From Deltaproteobacteria bacterium (GTDB lineage Bacteria; Desulfobacterota; JADFXK01): a stretch of 9,653 nucleotides of DNA. The translations under genes were made by a program, and so were the position numbers. Positions 1 to 6,190 of this stretch are shown here, piece by piece (position 1 is the stretch's first letter; each line of letters opens with the position of its first letter). The notes beneath the pieces were generated by a model, which saw nothing but the letters and a program-made list of their open reading frames with translations, was not told the origin of the DNA and made no database searches. The stretch is from positions 1 through 9,653 of the forward strand of contig JADFYC010000121.1 of NCBI GenBank assembly GCA_015233295.1, read 5' to 3'.

Positions 1-206
1 GAGATCCAGAACGGGGTCATGAAATCATTGAGGTAGCGCATCACGCCGTTTGTCAGCACCTGATTGGCTTTAAAATAATCAAATGTGGCCTCAATTATTT
101 TTTGGTTTGTTTCAGAGTACTTATCCAATACATGTGGCTCGAAAGACGCCCCTTCGAAAAAGTCTTTAAGCAGTTCGCCGGGTAATCCGAGTTTCATATC
201 CATCAT
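1..206 (-). CDS. N-terminal part of an unrecognised protein (cut by the left window edge)
   Basis: An open frame runs from an ATG at 206 off the left edge, giving 68 complete codons. The product begins MMDMKLGLPGELLKDFFEGA and goes on with a mostly helical, amphipathic stretch containing several aromatic residues. There is no signal peptide or membrane segment. GTGAGG lies about 8 bases before the start, a fair Shine-Dalgarno. Two further in-frame ATG codons follow at residues 2 and 4, so the exact start is uncertain. I do not recognise the family from this fragment. It points the same way as the two phasin-like genes and sits beside a phaR locus, so a PHA-related role (synthase subunit or granule protein) is a reasonable guess. 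That is context only. The gene is separated from the phasins by 445 bp and probably has its own promoter. Confidence 0.6.
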   Translation of the reverse strand, partial: MMDMKLGLPGELLKDFFEGASFEPHVLDKYSETNQKIIEATFDYFKANQVLTNGVMRYLNDFMTPFWI

Positions 207-385
207 TTGATTCGCCTCACTTTTGTCCTATTTGATTGCGGTTAGGTCCGGTGGGTGGGGGGCAGACGCGATTATATCAATATTAATATGATGATGAATT
301 TATAGTTCCTCAGATATACGTATCAGCAGATCTCTTGAAAATCAATAACGGTGATGGAAAATATTGCCGTGGCGGCTCTCATCTT

Positions 386-422
386 ATTATAATTTAATTA
401 ATTATTGCTTAATGCCGGCATT
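386..422 (-). promoter_or_regulatory. Possible promoter and operator of the left-edge gene
   Basis: On the minus strand a perfect -10 hexamer TATAAT lies at 391-386 in a very AT-rich stretch. No good -35 hexamer is present at normal spacing. Instead the perfect palindrome AATGCCGGCATT (411-422) occupies and extends just beyond the place where a -35 would sit. A dyad there suggests an activator or repressor site. Transcription would begin near 378 and give a leader of about 170 bases. This is motif reading only. Confidence 0.3.
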
Positions 423-586
423 TCGGGGCCAAGGCATCGGATTGGGGACACGGGGATTTTATAAGGGAATGGCGCTCTATTTCGGCATTAACTTACCTGA
501 ATAAAGCGCCATGTCCGACTACTGAGAAATCTCCGCGTCCTCGGCGGCGCATTTTTTTGTCGGATCGAGATACTCCGGGGGGAAGG

Positions 587-607
587 ATAAACCGCGGCTT
601 CCCGCGG
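587..607 (-). terminator. Possible terminator after the phasin-like genes
   Basis: CCGCGG (592-597), loop CTTC, CCGCGG (602-607) forms a perfect 6-bp GC-only stem. Read on the minus strand it is followed by TTTAT and then C-rich sequence, so the U-tract is short and broken. It lies 45 bases past the stop of the first phasin-like gene, in a sensible place for a terminator. Without a proper U-run it may be weak or merely a 3' stabilising hairpin. Confidence 0.35.
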
Positions 608-651
608 CGTCCTCAGTGGTCTGGGTCATTCCTGCCAGGGCAATCAAAGTT

Positions 652-921
652 TTATTTAAATTTGTCGGCGGCACAGAATTCTTCCATCTTCTTGAAGTTG
701 TCTTCCACCACTTTTTTGAAGTCGTCGCGGGCCGTTTTATAGGACTTAACCCATTCCGTAACGGCCTTTTTGCCTTCTTCGGGCATTCCGGTGGCCTGAT
801 CGAGAAACATGTTGCTCATCCGTTCCATTTGTTCCTGGAACATGGTGATGCTGTTGAATGTGTTTTCGAACATGTACTTGTTAAAGTTAATCATCTGTTG
901 TAACATTTTTTGGGGTTCCAT
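652..921 (-). CDS. Small phasin-like PHA granule-associated protein, copy A
   Basis: This 89-residue protein is highly charged, Met- and Phe-rich and predicted to be almost wholly alpha-helical, without signal peptide or membrane segment. It has the look of a short phasin: amphipathic helices that would lie on the surface of PHA granules. It is clearly paralogous to the protein encoded at 1027-1290; in an ungapped hand alignment 36 of about 80 positions are identical, including NTFN, DQA and the EEGKK/QEGKK segment. The start ATG has AAGGAG 5 bases upstream, a strong ribosome site. The gene is 105 bp downstream of its paralogue and probably on the same transcript, facing away from phaR. The role is inferred from composition plus the phaR neighbour. 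The usual phasin domain is somewhat longer, so this is a short member or a distinct granule-protein family. Confidence 0.7.
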   Translation of the reverse strand: MEPQKMLQQMINFNKYMFENTFNSITMFQEQMERMSNMFLDQATGMPEEGKKAVTEWVKSYKTARDDFKKVVEDNFKKMEEFCAADKFK

Positions 922-1026
922 GGCTTCTCCTTCTGTGGGGTTTTACTTCTTAAGGGGTGTCAAATGGTAGGTAATAATAATAATCGCCGAGAATTTATCT
1001 TGTGTTGAGGCCAAATGGTTCGGCTG

Positions 1027-1290
1027 TTATTCGCTTTTGCAGAAACTGCTCTGGACCCGGTTGAAACCATCATCCACCATGGTCTTGAAATCGGAACCTG
1101 TTTTCTTGCAAGTCGCCAGGTACTCATTTACGACTTTTTTTCCTTCTTGGGGAATCCAGGCGGCCTGGTCCATCATCAGGTTGGTCATTTTTTCCATCTG
1201 GTCTTGGACCATGGACATGGCGTTAAAGGTGTTGTCAAGGGTGGCCTTCTCAAATTCAATCATTTGTTTTGCAAATTGTTGGGGATCCAT
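1027..1290 (-). CDS. Small phasin-like PHA granule-associated protein, copy B
   Basis: This 87-residue helical, charged protein starts MDPQQFAKQMIEFEKATLDN and is the tandem paralogue of the downstream copy A (roughly 44% identical by eye over 80 positions without gaps). The shared core is NTFN, QMEKM/QMERM, DQA, P-x-EGKK and DFK. The tails diverge: this copy ends SSFCKSE where copy A ends with a Lys-rich tail. A GGAGG 10 bases before the ATG supports the start. It is the promoter-proximal gene of a two-gene unit, about 200 bases below a sigma70-like promoter in the phaR gap. The likely role is structural coating of PHA granules or tuning of granule number. It could alternatively be a small PHA-synthase activator. 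Function is inferred, not shown. Confidence 0.7.
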   Translation of the reverse strand: MDPQQFAKQMIEFEKATLDNTFNAMSMVQDQMEKMTNLMMDQAAWIPQEGKKVVNEYLATCKKTGSDFKTMVDDGFNRVQSSFCKSE

Positions 1291-1496
1291 GATATTAATA
1301 CCTCCGATGTGTTTGTGTGGTCGGTTACCGGGTGTTCGTCACGGGTCGAGCTGTGCTTGAGGGCAACAAACCCGATGAGGCTGTGAGGAGTTGCATTGGG
1401 CACCCGGACAGAGAATCGTGGGAGCGCATCGGGAGATAAGGAACCATCCCCTGACCCAGCCACCGCTGATGTGATTTTCTTAGTACGAATGGTCCA

Positions 1497-1525
1497 AAGA
1501 TAATACGGATTCTCCTAGTTGTCAA
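1497..1525 (-). promoter_or_regulatory. Sigma70-like promoter for the phasin-like genes
   Basis: On the minus strand, TTGACA (1525 to 1520, a perfect -35) is followed after 17 bases by TATCTT (1502 to 1497, 4 of 6 matches to the -10 consensus). The spacing is ideal. Transcription would begin near 1490 and leave a leader of about 200 bases before the first phasin-like gene. The location, orientation and AT-rich surroundings all fit. Confidence 0.55.
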
Positions 1526-1536
1526 AGGAAAAAATG

Positions 1537-1547
1537 TTGCAGTGCAA
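1537..1547. promoter_or_regulatory. Candidate PhaR operator, TTGCA-G-TGCAA
   Basis: TTGCAGTGCAA is a perfect inverted repeat of 5-bp arms around one base. PhaR proteins of other bacteria are reported to bind TGC-rich dyads of the TGC-N3-GCA type; this site fits that core and continues into a run of A. It lies 11 bases upstream of the -35 of the phasin promoter, in the shared divergent gap, so it could serve both units. The position upstream of the -35 does not block that promoter directly, so control of the phaR promoter or binding to a larger region is also possible. Confidence 0.45.
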
Positions 1548-1735
1548 AATAATAATTTTATTATATTGATATAACAACAAAAAAAATAACGCAAAGACGC
1601 CATTTTCGTTTTCGGGACAAGAATCTTACCCCGGCGAAGTGGATTCCTCAAACGACTTGTCCCGCAGGAAACAAACTGCTACGGCAGATGTGGCGGCCAC
1701 CGACGTGGCGGTGATGACATCTCCAGGAAAAAATT

Positions 1736-2209
1736 ATGCCCGAAGACAGGCTATTGGTTAAAAAATATTCCAACCGGCGACTCTATGACACCGAAAAGAG
1801 CGCTTACGTCACTTTGGATGATATTTGTCAGGCCATTAAGCAGGGCCGGCAAGTGGAGGTCGTCGATGCCAAGACCAGGGAGGACGTGACTGCTTTTATC
1901 CTGACCCAGATTGTCCTAGAAGAAGCCAGGAAAAAGAACATTCTTTTGCCGGTGCCGTTGTTGCACCTGGTCATCCAACATGGGGAAAGTGTGCTGGCGG
2001 AGTTTTTTGATAAGTATCTTCACCAGACGATCAGAAGCTATTTGATGTTTAAAACGACCTTAGATGAACAATTTCGGAACTGGTTGGATATGGGCGTAGA
2101 CCTGACCAGTCTGGCGCAGAAAACCATGGTTGGGCTGTCGCCTCTTAAATCGGTCTTTGATGCCTTTGGGGACAAGTCTCAACCGGGAGAAGAGAAAAAG
2201 AAGGAATAA
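1736..2209 (+). CDS. phaR: PhaR, polyhydroxyalkanoate synthesis regulator
   Basis: This 157-residue protein begins with the family hallmark KKYSNRRLYDT (residues 9-19) followed by YVTLDD, the N-terminal PHB/PHA accumulation regulator domain that binds DNA (about residues 8-68). The C-terminal accumulation domain follows (about 70-115, LPVPLLHLVIQHGESVLAEF), a helical segment thought to bind PHA. The tail is charged and Lys/Glu-rich. In studied species PhaR represses phasin genes and often its own gene, and is drawn off DNA by nascent PHA granules. The full family length is present. AGGA lies 7 bases before the ATG. The gene is divergent from two phasin-like genes and shares with them a gap carrying a TTGCA-G-TGCAA dyad, which supports the assignment. 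It converges on the cold-shock gene and probably shares the hairpin at 2315-2338 as a transcription end. Confidence 0.93.
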   Translation: MPEDRLLVKKYSNRRLYDTEKSAYVTLDDICQAIKQGRQVEVVDAKTREDVTAFILTQIVLEEARKKNILLPVPLLHLVIQHGESVLAEFFDKYLHQTIRSYLMFKTTLDEQFRNWLDMGVDLTSLAQKTMVGLSPLKSVFDAFGDKSQPGEEKKKE

Positions 2210-2299
2210 AGCCAAAGCGACCACGGCACAAACGGGGTGCATCATATCTAAACGGAAGGGGTGGAGGGAGGCCACAGGATGGAACCAATTTGTAAATAG

Positions 2300-2338
2300 A
2301 ACGGAAATAAAACAGACCCCAGACGGCGAACTGGGGTC
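2300..2338 (-). terminator. Intrinsic terminator of the cold-shock gene
   Basis: GACCCCAG (2315-2322), loop of 8 bases, CTGGGGTC (2331-2338) is a perfect 8-bp GC-rich stem. Read on the minus strand it is followed by TGTTTTATTT, a good U-rich tail, and lies 39 bases past the cold-shock stop codon. In the plus direction the following bases are GAGAAAGCGC and then A-rich, so it has no U-tract for phaR, though the hairpin could still affect the convergent transcript. Confidence 0.75.
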
Positions 2339-2377
2339 GAGAAAGCGCAAAAAAAAGGCCATGTTTCTAAGGTTAAA

Positions 2378-2578
2378 TTAAAGCTTGACAACGTTCTTTG
2401 CTGTAGGTCCCCGGCTGCTGTCTTCCACATCAAAGCTTACCCGGTCACCTTCATTGAGGTTCTTGAAGCCGGGCATATTGATGGAAGAATAGTGAACAAA
2501 AATGTCTCTTCCGTCTTCCTGACTAATAAAGCCATATCCCTTCTTCTCACTAAACCATTTCACGGTACCATTTGCCAA
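2378..2578 (-). CDS. csp: Cold-shock protein, CspA family
   Basis: This 66-residue protein is a complete single cold-shock domain, a five-stranded OB-fold that binds single-stranded RNA and DNA and melts RNA structure. Both nucleic-acid motifs are present: RNP1 as KGYGFI (residues 13-18) and RNP2 as DIFVHY (25-30). The WF near residue 9 and the family's usual length of 65-70 residues also fit. The start codon is TTG: AAGGAGG stands 8 bases before it and the frame then reads ANGTVKW, exactly the family's N-terminus; the only internal candidates would remove the first strand. The gene stands alone on the minus strand with its own hairpin terminator, and faces away from cdc48. Whether it is cold-induced or constitutive cannot be told from sequence. 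Confidence 0.96.
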   Translation of the reverse strand: MANGTVKWFSEKKGYGFISQEDGRDIFVHYSSINMPGFKNLNEGDRVSFDVEDSSRGPTAKNVVKL

Positions 2579-2683
2579 AGCACTAACCTCCTTTTCTTAA
2601 ATATAAGGTAAAACAAGTCCGCAGTCATAAGGTCTGACCGCCAGTCGGGAAAAGCAGGGTCAGGTTACCCTTCTAATTTATAT

Positions 2684-2721
2684 ATCATAATTTCGTAAGA
2701 TCAGGCAAGCAAATTTGTCAA
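2684..2721 (-). promoter_or_regulatory. Candidate csp promoter
   Basis: On the minus strand TTGCTT (2712 to 2707) is followed at 17 bases by TATGAT (2689 to 2684, 5 of 6 to the -10 consensus). A perfect TTGACA lies just upstream (2721 to 2716), but at 17 bases it meets only a poor -10 (TTACGA). Either way transcription would begin about 100 bases before the TTG start, giving a leader of the kind seen in many csp mRNAs. Confidence 0.4.
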
Positions 2722-2940
2722 GCAGAAAGAAATATCGCAGGCGAGCCGAGGTCTGTCTTCCGTGTTCAGCAAAATAAACAATAACCGGTTGTTAGCTGAC
2801 TATATTTAACCGATAACAGGGCCGGAGGAATGTCCTAATCTGTTGTTTTCATCTGAAGGCTGATCGCTTGCAGATGTCCGAACGTACTACTTAACAAGCT
2901 TATAATAAAGGATAAACGGTAATAATAAACAAGGATTAGC

Positions 2941-2969
2941 TTGATTTGTACCTGGTTATAAGGTAACAT
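2941..2969 (+). promoter_or_regulatory. Candidate cdc48 promoter
   Basis: TTGATT (2941-2946, 4 of 6 to the -35) and TAACAT (2964-2969, 4 of 6 to the -10) are 17 bases apart. This would place the start near 2977 and leave a leader of about 135 bases. The match is moderate and other starts are possible. Confidence 0.3.
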
Positions 2970-3113
2970 AATAATCCCGCCTGGTCGATCTGAACTCTAT
3001 CGGTCAATTTTTTTCTCCGAACGGTGACCAGCCCCGTTATCGCTGGATATATCTGACCTTCACGGCCCGAATCTCGACACCATGATTTGATGACAATGAA
3101 AAGGATGTAGATC

Positions 3114-5303
3114 ATGTCTCACGACTGCCCCCACGAGAACCACGCCCATGATCCCTACCATCACACCTGTAAAGACTGCCGTCGACAGGACTGCGATTGT
3201 GATGGACATCACCTGGCCTTGCACGTGGCCAAAGCTCTGATAGAGGACGGGGACGACTTCATTGTCCGCCTGGCTCCGGCCAACATGGACTTCTTGCATC
3301 TGAATGAAGGGGATTTTATCCTGGTTGAAGGCGCCACCCGGGCTGTGGCCCCAGTTGGTCCCGTTCTGCCGGGACAACAAGCCGAGGCCGTCATTCATCT
3401 GGATGCCGTGACCATGAAGAACGCCGACACGTCCATCTTCAAAAAAGTCATCTGCCACAAACCAGAGGATCAGCCGGCCCAGGAAGTCGTGTTGACGCCG
3501 GTCGGACCGCCGCCTTTAAAAAAAGACTGGCGACGTCACCTGGAAGATCATCTTTGCGGCTTCATTATATTAAAAGATAATACTATCTCCCTGAAATTCG
3601 CCGGAGAACGGAGAGCCGCGTTCCTTGTCTCAAGTACTCTCCCCGACGGGCCGGTGAAAGTTGTGGCGGAGACGGATATCGTCATCGTAGAAAAAGAGGG
3701 CGAAGAAGAATTACCTGGGACGGTGGACTATTCAGATATCGGCGGACTAGAAAAAGAATTGGCCCGGGTGCGGGAGATTGCGGAGCTTCCCCTGAAGTTT
3801 CCCGAGATATTCGCCCGGTTGGGCGTGGATGCGCCTCGGGGAATCTTGCTCTTTGGCCCACCAGGGTGCGGCAAGACGTTGGTGGCCCGGGCCCTGGCCC
3901 AGGAGACTGAGGCCAATTTCTACCACATCAACGGTCCGGAAATCATGCAGAGCCACTATGGTCAGAGCGAGGAAAAACTCCGGTCTATTTTTGAAAAGGC
4001 CCAGAAGGAAGCTCCGGCCATAATCTTTTTGGATGAAATTGACGCCATATCTCCCCGGCGAGAGAAAACGGAAGGGGAAATGGAAAAGAGGATCGTGGCC
4101 CAACTTCTGGCCTTGATGGACGGGTTGGAGTCACGGGGTCAGGTCGTGGTCATTGGAGCCACCAATATTCCCAACGCTTTGGATCCGGCTTTGCGGCGCC
4201 CGGGCCGGTTTGACCGGGAGATCAATCTGGGGGTCCCAGGGGAGACCGGCCGGCGGGCTATTTTGGGCATTCATAGCCGAAAAATGCCCCTGTCTGATGA
4301 AGTGAGTCTCGATTCTTGGGCTGGCCGGACCCACGGTTTTGTAGGAGCAGACCTGAAAGCCCTGTGTCAGGAAGCGGCTTTTTGTGCTTTGCGGCGCCAC
4401 CTTCCCGAAATCGATTATCATCAACCCAGCATTGCAGAAGACTTCTTGGAGAAGATCTTTGTCACCCCTGATGATTTTGAACAGGCTTTCAAAGAGGTGG
4501 AACCTTCGGCCATCCGAGAAGTCCGGGTGGAACTCCCCCAGGTGGGCTGGGCCGATGTCGGTGGCTGCCGGCGGGCTAAGCAGGCCCTCAAAGAAGCGGT
4601 GGAATGGCCCCAGCGTTGGCCGCACCTTTTCGATAAACTTAAGCTTGATCCACCGCGGGGCATACTCATCACCGGACCCTCCGGAACCGGGAAAACCCTC
4701 ATCGCCCAGGCCCTGGCTCGGGAAAGCGGCTTGAATTTTATTTCAATCAAGGGACCTGAATTATTAAGCAAATACGTAGGAGAGAGTGAGGAGCGGATTC
4801 GGGAGATCTTTCGCAAGGCCCGCATGGCCGCATCATGTATCTTGTTCTTCGACGAGATTGATTCCATAGCCGGTCACCGAGGTTCGGATCAGAGCAGCGC
4901 CCAGGTGATCAGCCGGATGGTCAGCCAGTTATTGACTGAAATGGACGGCATCGAAACGTTGCGGGGGGTGATTATTTTGGGTGCGACCAGCCGCCCGGAC
5001 ATGCTGGATGCCTCCCTGTTGCGGGCCGGCCGGTTTGAGGTGCTCATCCCGCTGGACCTGCCCCATCCTCAGGAACGGCGCGAGATAATTGATATCCATC
5101 TGAGAAATCGGTCTCTGGCTCCTGATGTGGACCTGAACTGGCTGGTTCAGGAGTCCACCGGTTGGACCGGGGCCCGGATAGAGGCACTTTGCCGGGGCGC
5201 GGCCATGGCGTGTTTGAAAGAACTGATTGATCAGGAAGTGAAAGAGACCGGGGAACTGGTTATCGAAAAGAGGCATTTTGAACAGACGATGAAGCAGGGA
5301 TGA
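3114..5303 (+). CDS. cdc48: Cdc48/VAT-type double AAA+ ATPase with a His/Cys-rich N-terminal extension
   Basis: This 729-residue protein is a Cdc48/p97/VAT-family unfoldase, a hexamer that threads substrate proteins through its pore using ATP. Residues 34-113 fit the N-terminal double-psi barrel (GDDFIVRL, LHLNEGDFILVEG) and about 114-195 the second N subdomain. D1 has Walker A GPPGCGKT (248-255), Walker B IIFLDE (303-308), sensor-1 N351 and arginine fingers R362/R365. D2 has Walker A GPSGTGKT (521-528), Walker B ILFFDE (576-581) and arginines R637/R640. D2 carries Ser626 where sensor-1 Asn is usual, and Ser523 for the usual Pro in Walker A. Residues 1-33 hold five Cys and eight His, including CKDC and CDC, an unusual potential metal site. 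AAGGA 8 bases before the ATG supports this start. The gene stands alone, so substrates and adaptors are unknown. Confidence 0.93.
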   Translation: MSHDCPHENHAHDPYHHTCKDCRRQDCDCDGHHLALHVAKALIEDGDDFIVRLAPANMDFLHLNEGDFILVEGATRAVAPVGPVLPGQQAEAVIHLDAVTMKNADTSIFKKVICHKPEDQPAQEVVLTPVGPPPLKKDWRRHLEDHLCGFIILKDNTISLKFAGERRAAFLVSSTLPDGPVKVVAETDIVIVEKEGEEELPGTVDYSDIGGLEKELARVREIAELPLKFPEIFARLGVDAPRGILLFGPPGCGKTLVARALAQETEANFYHINGPEIMQSHYGQSEEKLRSIFEKAQKEAPAIIFLDEIDAISPRREKTEGEMEKRIVAQLLALMDGLESRGQVVVIGATNIPNALDPALRRPGRFDREINLGVPGETGRRAILGIHSRKMPLSDEVSLDSWAGRTHGFVGADLKALCQEAAFCALRRHLPEIDYHQPSIAEDFLEKIFVTPDDFEQAFKEVEPSAIREVRVELPQVGWADVGGCRRAKQALKEAVEWPQRWPHLFDKLKLDPPRGILITGPSGTGKTLIAQALARESGLNFISIKGPELLSKYVGESEERIREIFRKARMAASCILFFDEIDSIAGHRGSDQSSAQVISRMVSQLLTEMDGIETLRGVIILGATSRPDMLDASLLRAGRFEVLIPLDLPHPQERREIIDIHLRNRSLAPDVDLNWLVQESTGWTGARIEALCRGAAMACLKELIDQEVKETGELVIEKRHFEQTMKQG

Positions 5304-5334
5304 GCCGGGTTGATGTATCACTACCGTCCCGGCT
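5303..5334 (+). repeat. Inverted repeat overlapping the cdc48 stop codon
   Basis: AGCCGGG (5303-5309) and CCCGGCT (5328-5334) form a perfect 7-bp GC-rich stem around an 18-base loop, starting on the last base of the cdc48 stop codon. No U-tract follows in either direction, so it is not a classic terminator. It may protect the 3' end, or mark the end of two convergent transcripts (cdc48 and the nuclease-like gene). Confidence 0.35.
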
Positions 5335-5396
5335 GAAGGTGTGAGATACAATTGAAAGGGGACGGCCGACGGAGTGTCAATCAGCGGATAATCTGT

Positions 5397-5933
5397 CTAA
5401 AACGACGCGCCGCCGATTAAGTTTGTGGCTTTGCGGGCTCCTGAGGAGGGAGACGCGGCCGAACCGGCCCAGATGCCCAAATTTCTTTTTTGGGCCTGTT
5501 GTTCTAGGGATAAGAGATGAGTGTTCCCTGAGGTGGTTTTATCGCATCGGGCCAAGCCGACCTTGAGCAGTTCTTCGTGGAGCAGACCGCAATCGGGTAA
5601 AACGAAACGGCCGGTGACACCATCATCTTTCTCGGCGGATTTGGGATAAACGACTACGTATTTATAAAGACATAGTTTTTTGATATAATTGCCGGCTTCT
5701 TCGCCACCCGGCCGGTCCTCGTCAGGCACTTCGACTTCGGCCAAGCGCATGTTCGTCAGGATTTTTTTAGTCTCCACCTGGAAGACATCCAGCCGGCCGC
5801 CGTCCATGACGGATACGACTACCCCTTCCCACGCCCCTGGGGGGATCGCGGCGCAAGACTCCTGGGCCAGACAAAAGACCGGCCGGGATAGGACTATCAA
5901 AAGGAAGCAGTAAAGAAATAATCTTATTTTCAT
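5397..5933 (-). CDS. Exported staphylococcal-nuclease-like (TNase/SNase) protein, possibly inactive
   Basis: This 178-residue protein has a signal peptide (residues 1-23: KIR, hydrophobic core, cleavage probably after CLA) followed by one SNase-like OB-fold (about 36-155). Family landmarks are visible: VVVSVMDGG (DG turn), NMRL with R63 at the catalytic Arg35 position, VEVPD, TGR with R109 at the Arg87 position, LLKVGLARC, and the closing GIWAG (GLW in most relatives). Several metal or catalytic positions differ: G46 replaces calcium ligand Asp21, E68 replaces Asp40 and D71 replaces Glu43. Four further Cys occur in the mature part. It may be a weak nuclease or a binding protein in the periplasm. 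An AGGGGA just before the ATG supports the start. It is a single gene converging on cdc48, with an inverted-repeat-rich upstream region. The SNase fold is likely; activity is doubtful. Confidence 0.8.
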   Translation of the reverse strand: MKIRLFLYCFLLIVLSRPVFCLAQESCAAIPPGAWEGVVVSVMDGGRLDVFQVETKKILTNMRLAEVEVPDEDRPGGEEAGNYIKKLCLYKYVVVYPKSAEKDDGVTGRFVLPDCGLLHEELLKVGLARCDKTTSGNTHLLSLEQQAQKRNLGIWAGSAASPSSGARKATNLIGGASF

Positions 5934-5972
5934 GTCTCCCCTTTATCATCCCTGCAAAAAAAATTCAACTGT

Positions 5973-6039
5973 TTTTTCAGATCAATCGCCTGAAAAATGG
6001 TGGACCTGTGTCCGGACGTATTATCTCGTCGGAGAGATA
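5973..6039 (-). repeat. Cluster of inverted repeats in the leader of the nuclease-like gene
   Basis: Three perfect dyads lie within 67 bases, ending 40 bases before the start codon: an 8-bp AT-rich stem with a 9-base loop (5973-5997), the 8-base palindrome GTCCGGAC (6010-6017), and a 6-bp stem with a 6-base loop (6022-6039). They could fold in the mRNA leader or be protein sites. None is followed by a U-run that would make it a terminator. Confidence 0.4.
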
Positions 6040-6111
6040 GCCAAGACAACAGAGACGGCTCACATTATTGCGGGTCTTTGCCTGTGATGGAATAAACTGT
6101 GATTTTTACAG

Positions 6112-6190
6112 TAGCTATAACTTGGAGAGTGTTCCTAATAGTACAATCGTGTCTGTGTTTTTAGGCTATATTATAGCTATAGTATAGCTA
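6112..6190. repeat. TAGCTATA palindrome and a third copy
   Basis: TAGCTATA-G-TATAGCTA (6174-6190) is a perfect 17-base inverted repeat with 8-bp arms. A third TAGCTATA stands at 6112-6119, 55 bases before it, and a related GGCTATA sits at 6164-6170. The spacing and perfection suggest a binding site for a dimeric regulator, perhaps of the nuclease-like gene. Confidence 0.45.

Larger units (their letters stand above)
207..651. other. Intergenic region, 445 bp, with palindromes
   Basis: I see no credible gene here; the short plus-strand open frame beginning at 557 has no homologous look and runs into the phasin gene. The region holds the downstream end of the phasin transcript and, further left, the upstream region of the partial gene. 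Notable structure includes a minus-strand TATAAT (391 to 386), a perfect 12-base palindrome AATGCCGGCATT (411-422), a 7-bp inverted repeat TGGCGCT/AGCGCCA (470-476 and 505-511) with a long 28-base loop, and a GC-rich hairpin at 592-607. Confidence 0.6.
1291..1735. other. Divergent regulatory region between the phasin-like genes and phaR
   Basis: This 445-bp stretch separates the two divergent units. I find no convincing gene; the minus-strand frames here are rich in Arg, Ser and Pro with no family features and overlap the promoter elements. The middle (about 1485-1600) is AT-rich and carries a minus-strand promoter and a PhaR-like palindrome. The part next to phaR is GC-rich and can fold: GCCAC-CGAC-GTGGC (1696-1709) is a perfect 5-bp stem with a four-base loop, ending 26 bases before the phaR start, and a further GTGGC at 1690-1694 could compete for it. 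Confidence 0.6.
2579..3113. other. Divergent intergenic region between csp and cdc48, 535 bp
   Basis: I see no gene in this long gap; all frames are short and without ribosome sites. The csp side is AT-rich and holds candidate minus-strand promoter elements. It also carries the 6-base inverted pair CTGACC/GGTCAG near 2633-2662, which would lie in the csp leader. The centre contains a perfect plus-strand TATAAT at 2901-2906 without a matching -35. Closer to cdc48 there is a better-spaced plus-strand promoter at 2941-2969. The last 120 bases before cdc48 are GC-richer. Confidence 0.55.

Noticed and set aside
530..560. Plus-strand terminator ending in seven T (552-558)
   Set aside because: The preceding stem is only about 4 bp with mismatches and no plus-strand gene lies upstream to be terminated.
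557..742. Plus-strand open frame of 61 codons
   Set aside because: It runs antisense into the well-supported phasin-like gene and its product shows no coherent fold features.
1325..1651. Minus-strand open frame of 108 codons in the phaR gap
   Set aside because: Its composition is Arg/Ser/Pro-rich without family features, it overlaps the promoter and palindrome, and it has no clear ribosome site.
2901..2906. Perfect TATAAT upstream of cdc48
   Set aside because: No acceptable -35 hexamer lies 15-19 bases before it; the 2941-2969 pair is better spaced.
4131..4867. Long minus-strand frames opposite cdc48 (4131-4625, 4421-4867)
   Set aside because: They lie antisense within a gene with unmistakable AAA+ motifs and show no motifs of their own; high GC coding sequence commonly leaves such frames.
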